Origin: Pithys albifrons albifrons
Lineage: Eukaryota > Chordata > Aves > Passeriformes > Thamnophilidae
Length of the DNA: 64,000 nt
Assembly (NCBI RefSeq): GCF_047495875.1
Contig: NC_092458.1
Location: forward strand, 8,670,439 to 8,734,438
Reading direction: 5' to 3'
Positions 14,424-25,052 of this stretch are shown piece by piece. Numbering within the stretch: position 1 is the stretch's first letter; each line of letters opens with the position of its first letter. A program made the translations under genes and the position numbers. Under the pieces are notes generated by a model, which made no database searches, had not been told where the DNA came from, and saw only the letters and a list, made by a program, of their open reading frames with translations.

Positions 14424-14685
14424 ATCACAGAATCACAGAATGGCCTGGGTTAGAAGGGACCTTAAAGATCACATACTTCCAACCCCACTGCAATGGACAG
14501 GGACACCTTTCACTAGACCAGGTTGCTCAGTGCTTCATCCAACCTGGCCTTAAACACTTCCAGGCATGGGGCATCCACAGCCCCTCTGGACAATCTGTTC
14601 CAGTGCCTCAACCACCCTCATGGTAAAAGCATTTTTTCCTAGTATCTAATCTAAACCTGCTTTCTTTCAGTTTGTGTTTAGTTCT
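14424..14685 (-). mobile_element. CR1: CR1 LINE 3' fragment
   Basis: Read on the minus strand, this is a 5'-truncated CR1 non-LTR retrotransposon of about 260 bp. The plus strand starts with the reverse-complemented CR1 3' terminus ('atcacagaatcacagaatgg'), then 'gaagggaccttaaagatcac'. It continues through the conserved blocks 'caggttgctcagtgcttcat', 'ccacagcccctctggacaat' and 'cctagtatctaatctaaacc', which derive from the end of ORF2 and the 3' UTR. Similarity fades near 14685. CR1 elements insert by target-primed reverse transcription and usually lose their 5' end, which fits. The element is inactive. The exact subfamily is not assignable by eye. Confidence 0.93.
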
Positions 14686-14847
14686 GGGTTGGGGTAGATC
14701 TTTTCCTAATTCCTTATGGCAAGCCACAAGGCATAATTGAAGACTCTTGCTTGAACTACACATTAGAACAGAACATACAGAAGGATTTTATCTAGAGAGA
14801 AAAGGGAATATTTTCAGTGCTTTGTCAAGCCCAGTCATCATGCAGGA

Positions 14848-15748
14848 TGACAGAATATGTGGAGTTGGAAGGGACCCACAAGGATCATCCAGTCAGACAC
14901 CTGGCCCTATACATGACCACCCCCAAGAGTCACACCATGTGCCCAAGAGTGTTGTCCAAATGATCCTTGAACTCTGCCAGGCCTGATCACTTCTCTGGGG
15001 AGCCTGTTCCAGTGTCCAACCACCCTCTGGATGAAGAACCTTTTTCTAATATTGAACCCAAACCTCCCCAACACAACTTCAGGACATTCCGTAGGGTCCT
15101 GTCGTTGGTCACCACAGAGAAGAGATCAGTGTTTGCCTCTCCTTTCCCCTCATGAGGAAGTTGTAACTGCAGTGCGGTCTCCCCTCAGTCTCCTCTTCTC
15201 CAGGCTGAACAGACCAAGTGACCTCAGCCGCTCCTTCCATACACCTTCCCCTCAAGGTCCTTCATCATCTTCATTGCCCTCCTTTGGATGCTCTCCAATA
15301 GCTCAGTGTCTTTCTTATATTGTGGTGCCCAAAATTGCACACAACATTCAAGGTGAGGCCGTCTCAGTGCAGAGGAGAATGGGACAATCCTCTCCCTCGA
15401 TTGGGCTGGTGATGCTTTGCCTGATGTCCCCCGGACACAGTTGGCCCTCCTGGCTGCCAGGGCACTGCTGACTCATATTCAGCTTGCCATTGATCAGGAC
15501 CCCCAGGTCCCTTTTCAGGGCACTGCTTTCCAGCATCTCATTCACCAGTCTGTACGTAGAGCTGGGATTGCCCCATCCCAGGTGCAGAATCCAGCACTTC
15601 CCATTGCTGAACTTCACATGGTTGGTGATTGCCCAGTCCTCTGTTGAGGTCTCTCTGTTGAGGGCCTCCCTACCTTCAAGGGAATCAACAGCTCCTCCCA
15701 TTTTTGTTTCATCTGCTGAGGCAGTTTGACTTCTATTAACCACTTTAG
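14848..15748 (-). mobile_element. CR1: CR1 LINE, 5'-truncated, with RT C-terminal remnant
   Basis: This is a second minus-strand CR1 of about 900 bp, 160 bp beyond the first and in the same orientation. Its 3' end on the plus strand is 'cagaatatgtggagttggaa', close to the generic CR1 tail but different from the 14424 copy, which suggests another subfamily. Moving right it contains the 3' UTR and then the reverse-transcriptase C-terminal coding region. Recognisable blocks include those encoding TKMGGAVDSLEG, DWAITNHVKF and KRDLGVLINGKLNMSQQ on the minus strand. The 5' truncation point is near 15740, just before an ATCT microsatellite at 15777. Confidence 0.93.
15348..15743 (-). pseudogene. CR1 ORF2 reverse-transcriptase C-terminal relic
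   Basis: This is a 131-codon open stretch on the minus strand inside the CR1 copy. Residues about 10-25 (ADETKMGGAVDSLEG) resemble the segment after the catalytic FADD box of CR1 reverse transcriptases; the box itself is degenerate and truncated here. Residues about 36-94 match the conserved region ending in LNMSQQC. After that point, near 15460, the family continuation (ALAARRANC-like) is found in another frame, so a small deletion has shifted the phase. The later DIRQSI block returns to the first frame. The relic cannot encode a working enzyme. Confidence 0.85.
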
Positions 15749-15774
15749 AATGACTCCATCCTTTCTATAGTATC

Positions 15775-15776
<2 letters not shown>

Positions 15777-15822
<46 letters not shown>
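15777..15822. repeat. (ATCT)n tetranucleotide microsatellite
   Basis: About eleven uninterrupted copies of the ATCT/TATC tetranucleotide run from 15777 to 15822, with an imperfect copy just upstream. The array lies about 35 bp from the truncated 5' end of the neighbouring minus-strand CR1. It is likely length-polymorphic. Confidence 0.97.
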
Positions 15823-16287
15823 GTTTATGACTTACAGAAAAGATACAAACATTATAAACATGAGAAACATGTTCTTAAAAAAGAGTCAGCACCCCCACAA
15901 TAATAAGCAGATCCAAACTTTTTAAGTTTTTGTTAACATGAGTGGGGAGAAATATTTTTTTTAAGAAATGAAAGTCACAAAGGGTGTGCCTGTCTCATTT
16001 TTCTTCTGCTCCAGTTATACACAAAGCACAGCATGTGGTGGTTATCTGACAGTGAGATTCTTCAAGTTGTGTACACCACAATGGTGAGTTTGAAGGATAC
16101 AAACAGCATGGCCTCAATTCATACTTGTTTTACTAATGCCTTGTGTCTAGTTTTACAGCCTATTTGAGAATTCCTTGTTCTACAATGGTGACATAGTTTT
16201 AATTTACAGCAGCCAGATTCCTAGAAACATTGCTCCCAAGCAACCAGCCTTTTGACCTCTGCACTTTTGGATGCTTCTAACTTCTTC

Positions 16288-16352
16288 TAAAATAAAAACA
16301 AAAACAAAAACAAAAAAAAAAAAACCAAACCCAACCAACAAAACAACTAAGA
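16288..16352. repeat. A-rich (AAAAAC)n low-complexity tract
   Basis: Several AAAAAC units lead into a run of 13 A and then an A/C-rich tail (CCAAACCCAACC...). The minus-strand open frame across it is a low-complexity Phe/Val artefact. It could be the decayed tail of a retrotransposed sequence, but I see no recognisable parent sequence next to it. Confidence 0.85.
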
Positions 16353-16578
16353 ACCCCAAAAGAAACGTCATCTGAAGCAGAAGGGAAAACTTAAGCAATG
16401 TTTGTGATTACTCTCTCTGCTTGTCTCCTAAACACATCTAAAAGAGGTGCTGTCCTTTCTGGGTGCATCTACATTATTGTTTTAGCTCACATTAAGTGTA
16501 TAGTTTGAAAGCAAATCTGCCTGTCACTTTCACTTGTCAGATTTTTGGCCACATCACAGAGGGCAAGATTTTGAACTG

Positions 16579-16622
16579 TGCTTCATCCAACCTGTCCTTA
16601 AACACTTCCAGGAAAGGGGCAT
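16579..16622 (-). mobile_element. CR1: 44-bp internal CR1 scrap
   Basis: The 44 bp at 16579-16622 match 14531-14574 inside the first CR1 copy at about 41 positions, including a 34-bp block with a single mismatch. The match covers 'tgcttcatccaacctg', then 'ccttaaacacttccagg' and 'ggggcat'. Neither flank continues as CR1, and the diagnostic CR1 3' tail is missing. It is therefore an internal piece of an element and not a normal 5'-truncated insertion. Confidence 0.75.
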
Positions 16623-17006
16623 ATTTTCTAACTTGAAATTAATTTGGAAAATGCATCCCAAGAGTGCACTCAGTGTTCTCCAACCACAAATGGACATGCA
16701 GTTCCCTGGTACCAAACTAGAGCTAGTCCACAGTAAATCCCAGAGTGCATATGGTGATAAATCAATTCTCAGCACTAACTTCCTCTCCTTTTGCAGTGTG
16801 CTACTCAATAGTGTAGTCACAGCCCCTGAAACTAATTTCTAACTTTCCTTAAGTCTTCATGGGAAGGGTCTGCTGTGTTACTGCTGGGCAGCAACCCCCT
16901 TGCTCCATCTGCAGATCCAGAGTGCAAAGCCACTGGCATTTGGGAAGACTCTGGCCCCTTCCCTTCACCTTCCTTCACACTCCTTTTCTGGCAAATCTGC
17001 CTTTCA

Positions 17007-17225
17007 AATCACAGAATCACAGAATAGGCTGGGTTGGAAGGGACCCGTCAGGAGCATCAAGTCCAACTCCTGGGCCTGCACAGGACACCGGAGAGCATTG
17101 TCCAAAGGCTTTTTGAACTCAGGACGGCTTTGGTGCTGTGACCACTTCTGTGGGGAGCCTGTCCAAATGCTCAACCACCCTCTGGGGGATAAACTTTTTC
17201 CTGATATCCAGCCACAACTCCATGT
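17007..17225 (-). mobile_element. CR1: CR1 LINE 3' fragment
   Basis: This is a minus-strand CR1 tail of about 220 bp. The plus strand begins with the CR1 terminus 'aatcacagaatcacagaat', followed by 'ctgggttggaagggaccc', 'ccaactcctgggcctgcaca' and 'gtggggagcctgtccaaatg', and ends near 17225 after 'ttttcctgatatccagcc'. Its wording is closer to the 14848 copy (the shared 'ggggagcctgt' and 'caaccaccctctgg' blocks) than to the 14424 copy. Confidence 0.92.
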
Positions 17226-17281
17226 GACACAGCTTTATGCCATAATATCATAGCCCTTAAAAATGACTTAACAGAAAAACA

Positions 17282-17432
17282 GGCCCTGGAGTCTCCATCC
17301 TTGGAGATATTAAAAATTCATCTGGACACAGTCTTGGAATCTGGCTCTAGGTGTCCCCACTTGAGTGGGGAGGATTGAACAACATGATTTCCAGAAGTCC
17401 CTTCTAACCTCAACCATTCTGTGATCCTATGA
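17282..17432 (+). mobile_element. CR1: CR1 LINE 3' end, opposite orientation
   Basis: This is a plus-strand CR1 3' end of about 150 bp. It runs from 'ctggagtctccatccttgga' through 'gggaggattgaacaacatga' to the terminal 'caaccattctgtgatcctat'. It lies 57 bp from the 17007 copy but faces the other way, so the two truncated 5' ends face each other and the 3' tails point outward. They represent different insertions. Confidence 0.88.
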
Positions 17433-18182
17433 CAGTCATTCTTGTTGTTCTTTCCAAGTATACAATAAAATCTGAAATGTATAGCTCAAACAGAATCAAA
17501 GAAACATGTCACCAAGCTCCCCATGGTAAAAGTTTGAGAGTTCCCAGAGCTGACAGAGTAACCCACCGTAACCATCACAAAGGGATGCTGCTAATCCTAG
17601 GAGAAACACTACAGCTGAAAACATTTGTCCTTGAGTGGAATGTCTCTCAAGTCAGAGAAATGCCATTTCCACAGAGACATGGTGCCCAGGGATCTCTCCA
17701 GCAGAAAATCAAGTATTGCAGCCACTGGCCAAAGGAGTAACTACCTGCCTAGAGCTGGGTAGAAACCACCACCAGCTCATGCTTCAGCTGCTGTGCTGCC
17801 CTGGGGAAAGCCACAAAGGATGGTCACGCTGATCTTCCCTATCGCTAATGCTGCTAAGAGTGTGGCAGGGAAACAGCCCTGTAAAAGTATAAGCACAGCA
17901 GGGTACTGAGGGGAAAATGCAGATTAATTAGATCACAGACAAAAAAATAAAGAATGGTGAGCTACTTGTTCAAGGTCAGCATTTTTGAGGAAGGGAAAAC
18001 AAAACAGTTTTGCTTATGGTTCAGAAGAACACAATATAAAATGTATTTAAGGTTTGAGGCTAAGTATCTTCTAAATTCACAATAGAATTTTTATAGAGGT
18101 CAAATTTTTTTAGAGACAAAAAGAAAATTCAGGCTTAAACCTTACAGAATACTCATCATTTTGACTAGTTCCAGTAACGAGT

Positions 18183-18206
18183 GCTGGGCTGGCAATATAG
18201 CCCAGC
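18183..18206. repeat. GC-rich hairpin followed by T5
   Basis: The arms GCTGGGCT (18183-18190) and AGCCCAGC (18199-18206) are perfect inverted repeats with an 8-nt loop. Five Ts follow at 18113+100, that is 18213-18217. The stem-loop plus T-run looks like a transcript terminator, but bacterial-type termination does not apply in this genome. No RNA polymerase III A/B boxes were recognised upstream. Confidence 0.45.
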
Positions 18207-18864
18207 CAGCGCTTTTTGTCAGAATTAATCATAAAAAGCATTTCAGATGGTCCCTCTGCAGCTTTACCAAGCCTTCAGCAGAAGCTGCCTTTGGGAACTG
18301 TATAACCCATAGGACAGACAGCACTGCTGTTGCCTTCCATATCTGTCACACACTGAAACATGGACATCACAAGACAGAAAGCTCCAAATGGCTAAAAAGT
18401 AATACAGTGTAAATAAAGGTCCTTTAAATATATGGACAAGCAGCATAAATGATATCTAAAACATGTTATAAATAAAAGAAATATAGAAATAAATCTCATC
18501 TTCCCAGATCTATTTTCAGACAATGACTTTTACTGTCGACCATGAAGTTTTGGCTGAGTTTATTGGATATAGTCAAGAACCTTCAGATGGATTTCTAAGT
18601 GTGTCATGATATAGCCAAGGCCTTCAGAGTGTTTTATTTACTAATTAAATGGATGCTGGTAGGCTGGATGCCAGTCTGTGGCATTACACAATTACATTAA
18701 AAGATCTGAATGATGTAGAACTTTCATCACCCATTTGGGGTTTTAACAGGCTATTTTGCTTTCTTTACTAGTATTGGCTTATTACAGTAGGTGCTGTCAT
18801 TAGCGTTCAGTCAGCCAGAGCTGAATTTGCAGCCAGTTCAACATGAGCATGTGCTGTTGTGTAT

Positions 18865-18920
18865 TAATTAGGGAAGTGCTGAGTGTACCGTGTGACCTGC
18901 TTTCCTCAGCACTGCAATTA
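18865..18920. repeat. two-part hairpin with TAATTA core
   Basis: A 9-bp perfect inverted repeat, AGTGCTGAG (18875-18883) and CTCAGCACT (18905-18913), has a 21-nt spacer. A further 5-bp pairing lies outside it: TAATT at 18865-18869 with AATTA at 18916-18920. TAATTA at 18865-18870 is a homeodomain core. The stem is shorter than a usual miRNA precursor, so I do not call it a microRNA. Confidence 0.4.
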
Positions 18921-20404
18921 ACAGCTTCACAAAAGCGTCTTCTGAGGACCTGAACACAAGTTAATCTTTTGGGGGGAAATGGTAAAAGAAACAATCAGAA
19001 AAACATTTCAAACGGGATTTGAGATAATGCTGTCTAAATCTAAAAGGTCTCACATCTATGTGGCTGCTTTTAGGACATTGGCAAAGTACCATATCTTTGT
19101 TTCTGGAATAAAAATTCCAACGGAGTACATTGCCCTTCATGTTTGCATCTTTCTTTCTACATTTTGGAAGCCACAAAATCTGACCCAGCATGTCTGCATG
19201 CCTTATTATAGCATGACATCACCCTCCTGCCTATAATTTGGAAGAGAAAACTTGTCATTCCCAGTCAGATACCCACTGCACACACATTTGCTTCGTCAGT
19301 TGTTCAAAGACCTACTGAGAGCCAACTGTCTGAAGTTTCTCCAGAAGAAACTGTTTTCCCACTGTGTTTGTGTAATATTGCAAATGCCTTTGCTACTCTG
19401 GTTGGAGTTGGAGACAAGAGGCCTTCAGATCTTCCAGTGATATGCTTATTTCCCATCTCAGTATAGGGCAGATTCAGTGGGTTTGCCATCCACTTTCTCC
19501 CTGTGCTGTGTCTCCTGTGGCTGATACAGACCCAGCTGATTGGAGACTGCAGGCTGAGGGACTCCACCTACACTGAGTCTGGTTGGAATTGAACCTTCAA
19601 ACTACTAGATTTCTTATAATGAGCTCTTTTATGAAACCAGCTTTTAAAAATAATTTTCTTTTCAATGATGAGGGAATATGGTGAGGATCAGCTCAGGTAA
19701 ACATTACAATTTGGAGTCTGTCCAAATGAGATCAAACATTTTGAAGTTCTCCTCTTGTTGAAGTCTTTATCAGCTCTTGAAATTTCTGGCAGTTGCTTAA
19801 TGCCTTCTGGCACTCTCCTCTTCAGCTGCAAGCACACAATATCCTTGGGGGTTTCATGGGAATTGCTCCTTTCTAGTATACTCCCAGCATTACTATCTTT
19901 TACCCAAATGAGAAATACTGTGTGATGAACTTCTCCTTCAGTTCCTGCTGACATCAATGAGCAATGATTGAACACAAACCCCATGCTTAAATCCAAAAGT
20001 TAAATAATCTAGCTCAAGATTTCTGTTACAGCTTAGTGCAAATTAGGTTGGCTCCTGATTTTATAATGGCTGGCTTGATTCCTAGATTTTACAGACACCT
20101 GTTAGCAGCCATTAGCCACATCTTTGGATTTTACTTCTAATACAATGGCATTATTCCAAAAAAAATTCTCCAGCAGGTAACACAGATGGGCAATCACCAC
20201 CTACCAACCAGATCAGTGTGAATACTGTGTGTGATAACAGCTAGAATGATGATTCCCTGTGTTTATCTGACATGATATTCTACCTGACATATCAATTTAG
20301 TTAATCTGACACTAGGCTAACATTTCCTGCACAAGAACTGTTTACAGCAGGGGTAGTTAAATGACAGAAAACCCTGTCCAGATCCAGGTGGCAAGTGAAT
20401 GTTG

Positions 20405-20482
20405 CAGAATTATAGAATGGTTTGAGTTGGAAATGACCTTCAAATGTCACACAGTCCAAACCACTGCCCAGAGAGGGGGTCA
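20405..20482 (-). mobile_element. CR1: CR1 LINE short 3' end
   Basis: This is about 80 bp of minus-strand CR1 terminus. The plus strand has 'gcagaattatagaatggttt', 'gagttggaaatgacctt' and 'cacagtccaaaccactgccc'. The order matches the CR1 tail, with more divergence than the 14424 copy. The element is severely 5'-truncated and decayed. Confidence 0.82.
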
Positions 20483-20955
20483 CCCAAACACTGTAAAAGT
20501 AACACAAGGTTCCTCAAATTTATGCAGAAAACTCGCTTTTCTCACAGTTTTCATGGTCTCTGAGAAGTAGCTTCTGTCAGTCCCTACAACTCCAGACATC
20601 AAAGTCACATGAGCATGGGCAGAACGAGAACAAGAATGCTGCTTCTCAGTCTGAGGAAAATGAAACAGAGGACTTAAAAAGTTAACTGTCTGGGTATTGG
20701 ACAGAATATGGAGCAGCGTGGGTGAATAGCCACTCAGTGAAATCCAGGTCTCCTATTCCTTGAGATCTTGTTGATGTCTAATGATATACAAGAACATACA
20801 AACTGGTAGTCCTCCTGTCTAAAACTCTTCTTCAAACTCAAATAGCTTTATAGGTGTTCATTAAGATTCACTGCCCTCCTCTGACATTGGCTACATGCCC
20901 ATTTTGCTGATGCCCCATCGGTAACTGCTTGCTGGGGAACAGTGAGTCAGAGGAA

Positions 20956-21056
20956 GAATCACAGAATGTTAAGGGGTTGGAGTGGACCTTACAGATCGTT
21001 TAGTCCCAACCCTCCCCTGCCTCCTCCCAATAATGGGCAGGAACACCTCCCACAAA
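20956..21056 (-). mobile_element. CR1: CR1 LINE short 3' end
   Basis: This is about 100 bp of minus-strand CR1 terminus. The plus strand reads 'gaatcacagaatgttaaggg', 'gttggagtggaccttacaga', 'ccaaccctcccctgcc' and 'gggcaggaacacctccca'. It is the rightmost CR1 of the 14.4-21.1 kb cluster. Confidence 0.88.
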
Positions 21057-23401
21057 AGAATCCTGATTTTGAATTACTCCAGTCACTGTGTGATATTTCT
21101 TTCCCTAGAAAACCTTCAAACTTAAGCCATACAGAGGACAGAAAATAAAAAAGATCAGTCTTATTATTACTTTTAGGCATAGCTCCCAAGAAAACCAACA
21201 GGAAAAAATCCTGACATTCCTTTCCCCCTTCCTACCCACATTGGAAGCCACCAGAACATTATACTGAACTTAAGGAAAACAATACTCTTTGCATTATCAA
21301 TTATTACTGTCAAAGTTGTGTTGTCATTAATTACAGCAGTTTTTAATGATGTTCAGACGTGCCTGAGAGAGGTAATTCTGCAGATCAGTCTGTTCAAGAC
21401 CAAGACATTGATACTCTGTGGTCTCTTACATAGTCCAAGTGTTACTAAAAACAGATAATGACCAAATAATAAATTATCTAGATCAGAAGAAGAAAAGCTA
21501 TGGCTGGGGAACAGCTTCCCTATGAACAATGTATTGTGTCTGGCCAGGAGACTAAGCTGGTCTTGGGGCTACTTGGTAATCTGAGCCCCTTGTTGTGACC
21601 AGCCTGAAGTTGATGCCATCAGGTCTTCCACAAATGTGCAGGATGATGTCTGTTCTCTTGCATTTGCTTTGATTGTCTATAGCAATAACATTCATTCTCC
21701 TGCAAGCAAATATTCATAGATCCACTCAAGGAGTGTGTCTTCAAGGCAATTTTCTAGTAGCCTACATTTCCATAAACTGCAGCAAACATCCTCACAGACA
21801 TCAAATAAAAAAGATCTTCCATGTTCAAGCAATGACTAGTGGACTACAGCCACACATGAACTTCTTCAACATTTTTTATCCATACTTCCTCTTCTCTGGG
21901 TTCTCTTGTTACCCCTCTCTCCTTAATACATTTCCCTTTCCTTTTGAAGAAACACTCTATTATCTTAACTTTTAGAGATTTGGGACACCCACAGTTATTG
22001 CAGACCACGAAGTTTAGATGTTGAGCCCTACACTGTAATGATCCTTTATAAGAATAAAGCTGAAGTCAGTCTACCAAGCCTCCTGTCCAGCTCACCACTA
22101 CCACAGCAGTGTTACCACTAATAAATTAAGAAATGATTCCCATAATCCACTGAGGAATTGTTTCACAGAGCCTCAAAAAGGCACCTAAATATATCATTTT
22201 AAAACTACACATGGATATTGTATTATTACATAATATATATCCTGCAGATTCTAGGATTTACCAACCAGTACCCAGTCTAGATTTCAATAAGTCTGAATAC
22301 TTCATTCCCTGGTTTGGGTGGTAAGGGTTTTAGGAGGTCTTTTCCCAGGATGAAAAATCTCTGTGGTGGTCAGATTTAATTTTTTTGAGGCAATGTACCT
22401 GAATACAAAAATGAACTTGAATCCCCAGCTGGTATTTCAACTCAAGCTAACAGAAATAAGACCATGAGTGCAGTAAAGCAAGGACATGTGCTGGCTGAAG
22501 GGCACATTTCCAAGGACATTAGCAGAGCTGATATTCAAATGGAATGGTCTTTACTCCCACAGCAACCACAATTTTTCTCTTTAGAAGCAAGGAAGTTATT
22601 ACTCTAAATGTTCTCCTTACAAAAAGATTCTTCTGAACTCATCCAAGGGCCACCAAAGCCAATAGAAAGATTCTTCTATTGAGTAATTGGTTTTCTTATG
22701 TCTAGTGTTTTTCAAACATGCATTGATTTGTTTATGAAAGACAGCACTCCCAGGTTTGTGGGGATAATTTCCAGTTTGCAACTTATAATAAATTACAAAT
22801 TAAAAGGAATCCTCTTCCTCACCCACCATTCCCTTATTTTAAAGAAAAATTTGCCTGTGCATTGTTGTTGAAATAGTATTTATCTGTGAGTGGGGATGCC
22901 CCATTTTGCAGAATAACTTGTCTCAGTGACAACAGCTGTGACAAAAAATTTAAATGTTCCAGGATGAAGACACTTACATCAATGCTCTTCTGTTTAAAAT
23001 GACAGAAAACATTTTGTGTCATTGCTCTTGTTCTTTCTCTCTCATCTGGCTGCTGATTTGGGCTTCCCAGCAGACCTTCAACAGAGAAAACCAAAACAAG
23101 GATGTAGTTCCTCAGCCAGTGGATGTTGTTAAGAGCATTGCTGAAGACTCTGAAACTATGACAATTTATACCAGCTAAAGATTTGCAGGGCTCAAAATGC
23201 AGTCAGTTTTCACCCCTCCTTTCCCTTTACCAGGCAAAACAAATCTTATCTAACTGGTATGGTAACTCGCTCAATACTACTGGGAAGAGGAGAGAACAGA
23301 AAGGGAGTTCCCTGGATTAAACATTTGCTATCTGAGGCTTGGATAGAAACCTGCAAAACTGAACAATTAGAATGCCCCCATGGAAATTATTACTGTAAGT
23401 T

Positions 23402-23419
23402 TTCTTTTTTTTTTTTTAG
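23402..23419. repeat. poly-T tract
   Basis: A T-run of about 14, interrupted once by C near its left end, precedes AGAAAAG. It resembles a polypyrimidine tract plus AG. No following exon is recognisable. Confidence 0.7.
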
Positions 23420-24924
23420 AAAAGAATTTGGTTATTCCTTTTTAATAAACATTTTCTTCATCTTCTGCATTCTGCCTTTTCTCTTCTTCCCATAATTTTT
23501 CCCCTCCCTCTACATCCCCACATGTTCAAAGGGGATAGGGCACATTAGCAACCAGGCCAAGTACAACTGAAGAAGTGTGCAGGCACACAGAGCAGGCTAT
23601 GGGATGGACAGGACAAATGCCTCATATTTTTCCTTGTGATTCACCTGAGTACCATCAAAACGGAGCTGATGTGCTATACCAAAAGTCCCTCTCACATAAG
23701 GGCAGGTTATAGAGTCACCAACCAGTGTAGCAACTACAGTGCACTCAGTCATCTGTGGGCAGAGCAGCTGAGCTGCCTGTGCTGCTCCAGCGTTCATCCC
23801 ATGAGAATTATGGGGTAGAGCTGTGCAAACACAGCTTCCTCTCTGCAGGGTAGTGCCAGCCTCAAACCAGCTGCTGCCTTGTCAACAGTGGGACTCAGAG
23901 TAATTCCCCAAGCTCTGGAAAAGTTCTCACTGCATCCTGGGGTTAGATAATGGAAAGCTCCCAAGTTTGGCAGGGGTGGGAAGGAAGGCAGGAAGGAGGA
24001 AAACCCAGGCGTGCATGGGTGACACTGCAGGGGAGACACTCTGCAGTCTAATGTCATTCCTACTCTGAGTCATCAGAGATCAGGACTTTTGGGTGCATCA
24101 CCAAAGGAATCCTCCCCAAGTAGCAGCCATGAGGAGTCCTCACTCTTATAGAGAGTTTAGGTACCATAAACCTGTGTAAGCAGAAGTGACAACATTTATA
24201 TCACCTGCCTAAAAGTTTGGCCAAGGTTCTTTGCGTAGTCAAGAGAAACATGCACCTCCCCAGCAGAGTTCATCCCACCTACTTTAGGATGGGCTGGCTC
24301 ACTCATTAGAGGTACTGATCTTTCTTCATTGTCTCTAGAGAAAATCTTACGTACTTTTAGAAATCTAAGAAAAATGAAATTATTTTCACCCAGGTGTCAA
24401 AACTGGCTCCTTTTATTCTTGCAATTTGACTAATACGACTAATCAGTGGAACGAACTGACTCAGGATAATATTGAAAAAAAAGGATTAATAGGAGTCAAG
24501 ACAAGATATAGGAATCCAAGTTCTCTGTGATGTAAAGAAATGGAATTTATGGTTACTATCTGTACTGTCATTAGCAGAACATTGTATTTCTATAAAGAAA
24601 GCTTTGTATTCCAGTTCACGAAGTACAGAAAATGTGTCAATTGTGCCCAAAATGCCAGCCTAGTAATTTCCAGTCTGGTAGTCTTGACAGTCTTAATGAA
24701 CAGGCTCAGCCAAAAAACAAGGACTGGAATGCAGAGATAGCTGTATTAGGTGGACTGACAGGCTTTTTGAGAAAGGTTGCATAGGACCTGCCCTAAATAT
24801 TCTTAGCCATTCTCTACAGTACTTTCTCACTTTCTTAAGCATGAAATTCACTTACATATTCTAAAGAAGAAAAAAGTGGGGGATGGGGGGTGAAGAAGAA
24901 ATTGCCATTTTGAGTGTACAAGCA

Positions 24925-25052
24925 TATTTACATAATCAGGGCAAAAACCTGCATATTAAAAATGCCCTAAATACATATTTACATGAGAGAATGCAATGAT
25001 TCTGAAGAGGCTGATAAAATGCATTTTAAGTATAGCTAACTACATATTTACA
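24925..25052 (+). promoter_or_regulatory. three identical forkhead-core octamers
   Basis: The octamer TATTTACA occurs at 24925-24932, 24976-24983 and 25045-25052, all on the same strand, each preceded by CA. It contains TATTTAC, a match to the forkhead (FOX) consensus TRTTTAC. Three perfect copies in 128 bp are seen directly. Binding and regulatory function are inferred, and the AT-rich background raises the chance rate. Confidence 0.3.

Larger units (their letters stand above)
17433..20403. other. unique DNA between CR1 fragments, no gene recognised
   Basis: About 3 kb of AT-rich single-copy-looking sequence. Open frames are all short and resemble nothing I recognise. It holds two hairpin-forming sequences (18183-18206 and 18865-18920, listed separately) and an AT-rich segment with homeodomain-type TAATTA cores around 18630-18960. 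No interspersed repeat is visible. Confidence 0.55.

Noticed and set aside
15777..15822. Regular repeats considered as a CRISPR array
   Set aside because: This is a tetranucleotide microsatellite with no spacers, in a vertebrate genome. No array of repeats with unique spacers exists in the window.
16204..16398. Phe/Val-rich 64-codon frame on the minus strand resembling a membrane segment
   Set aside because: It is the translation of the A-rich low-complexity tract.
18865..18920. Hairpin as a microRNA gene
   Set aside because: The continuous stem is only 9 bp plus 5 bp, too short for a normal precursor.
23402..23425. Poly-T plus AG as a splice acceptor
   Set aside because: The downstream sequence has no supported exon, and poly-T followed by AG is common by chance.
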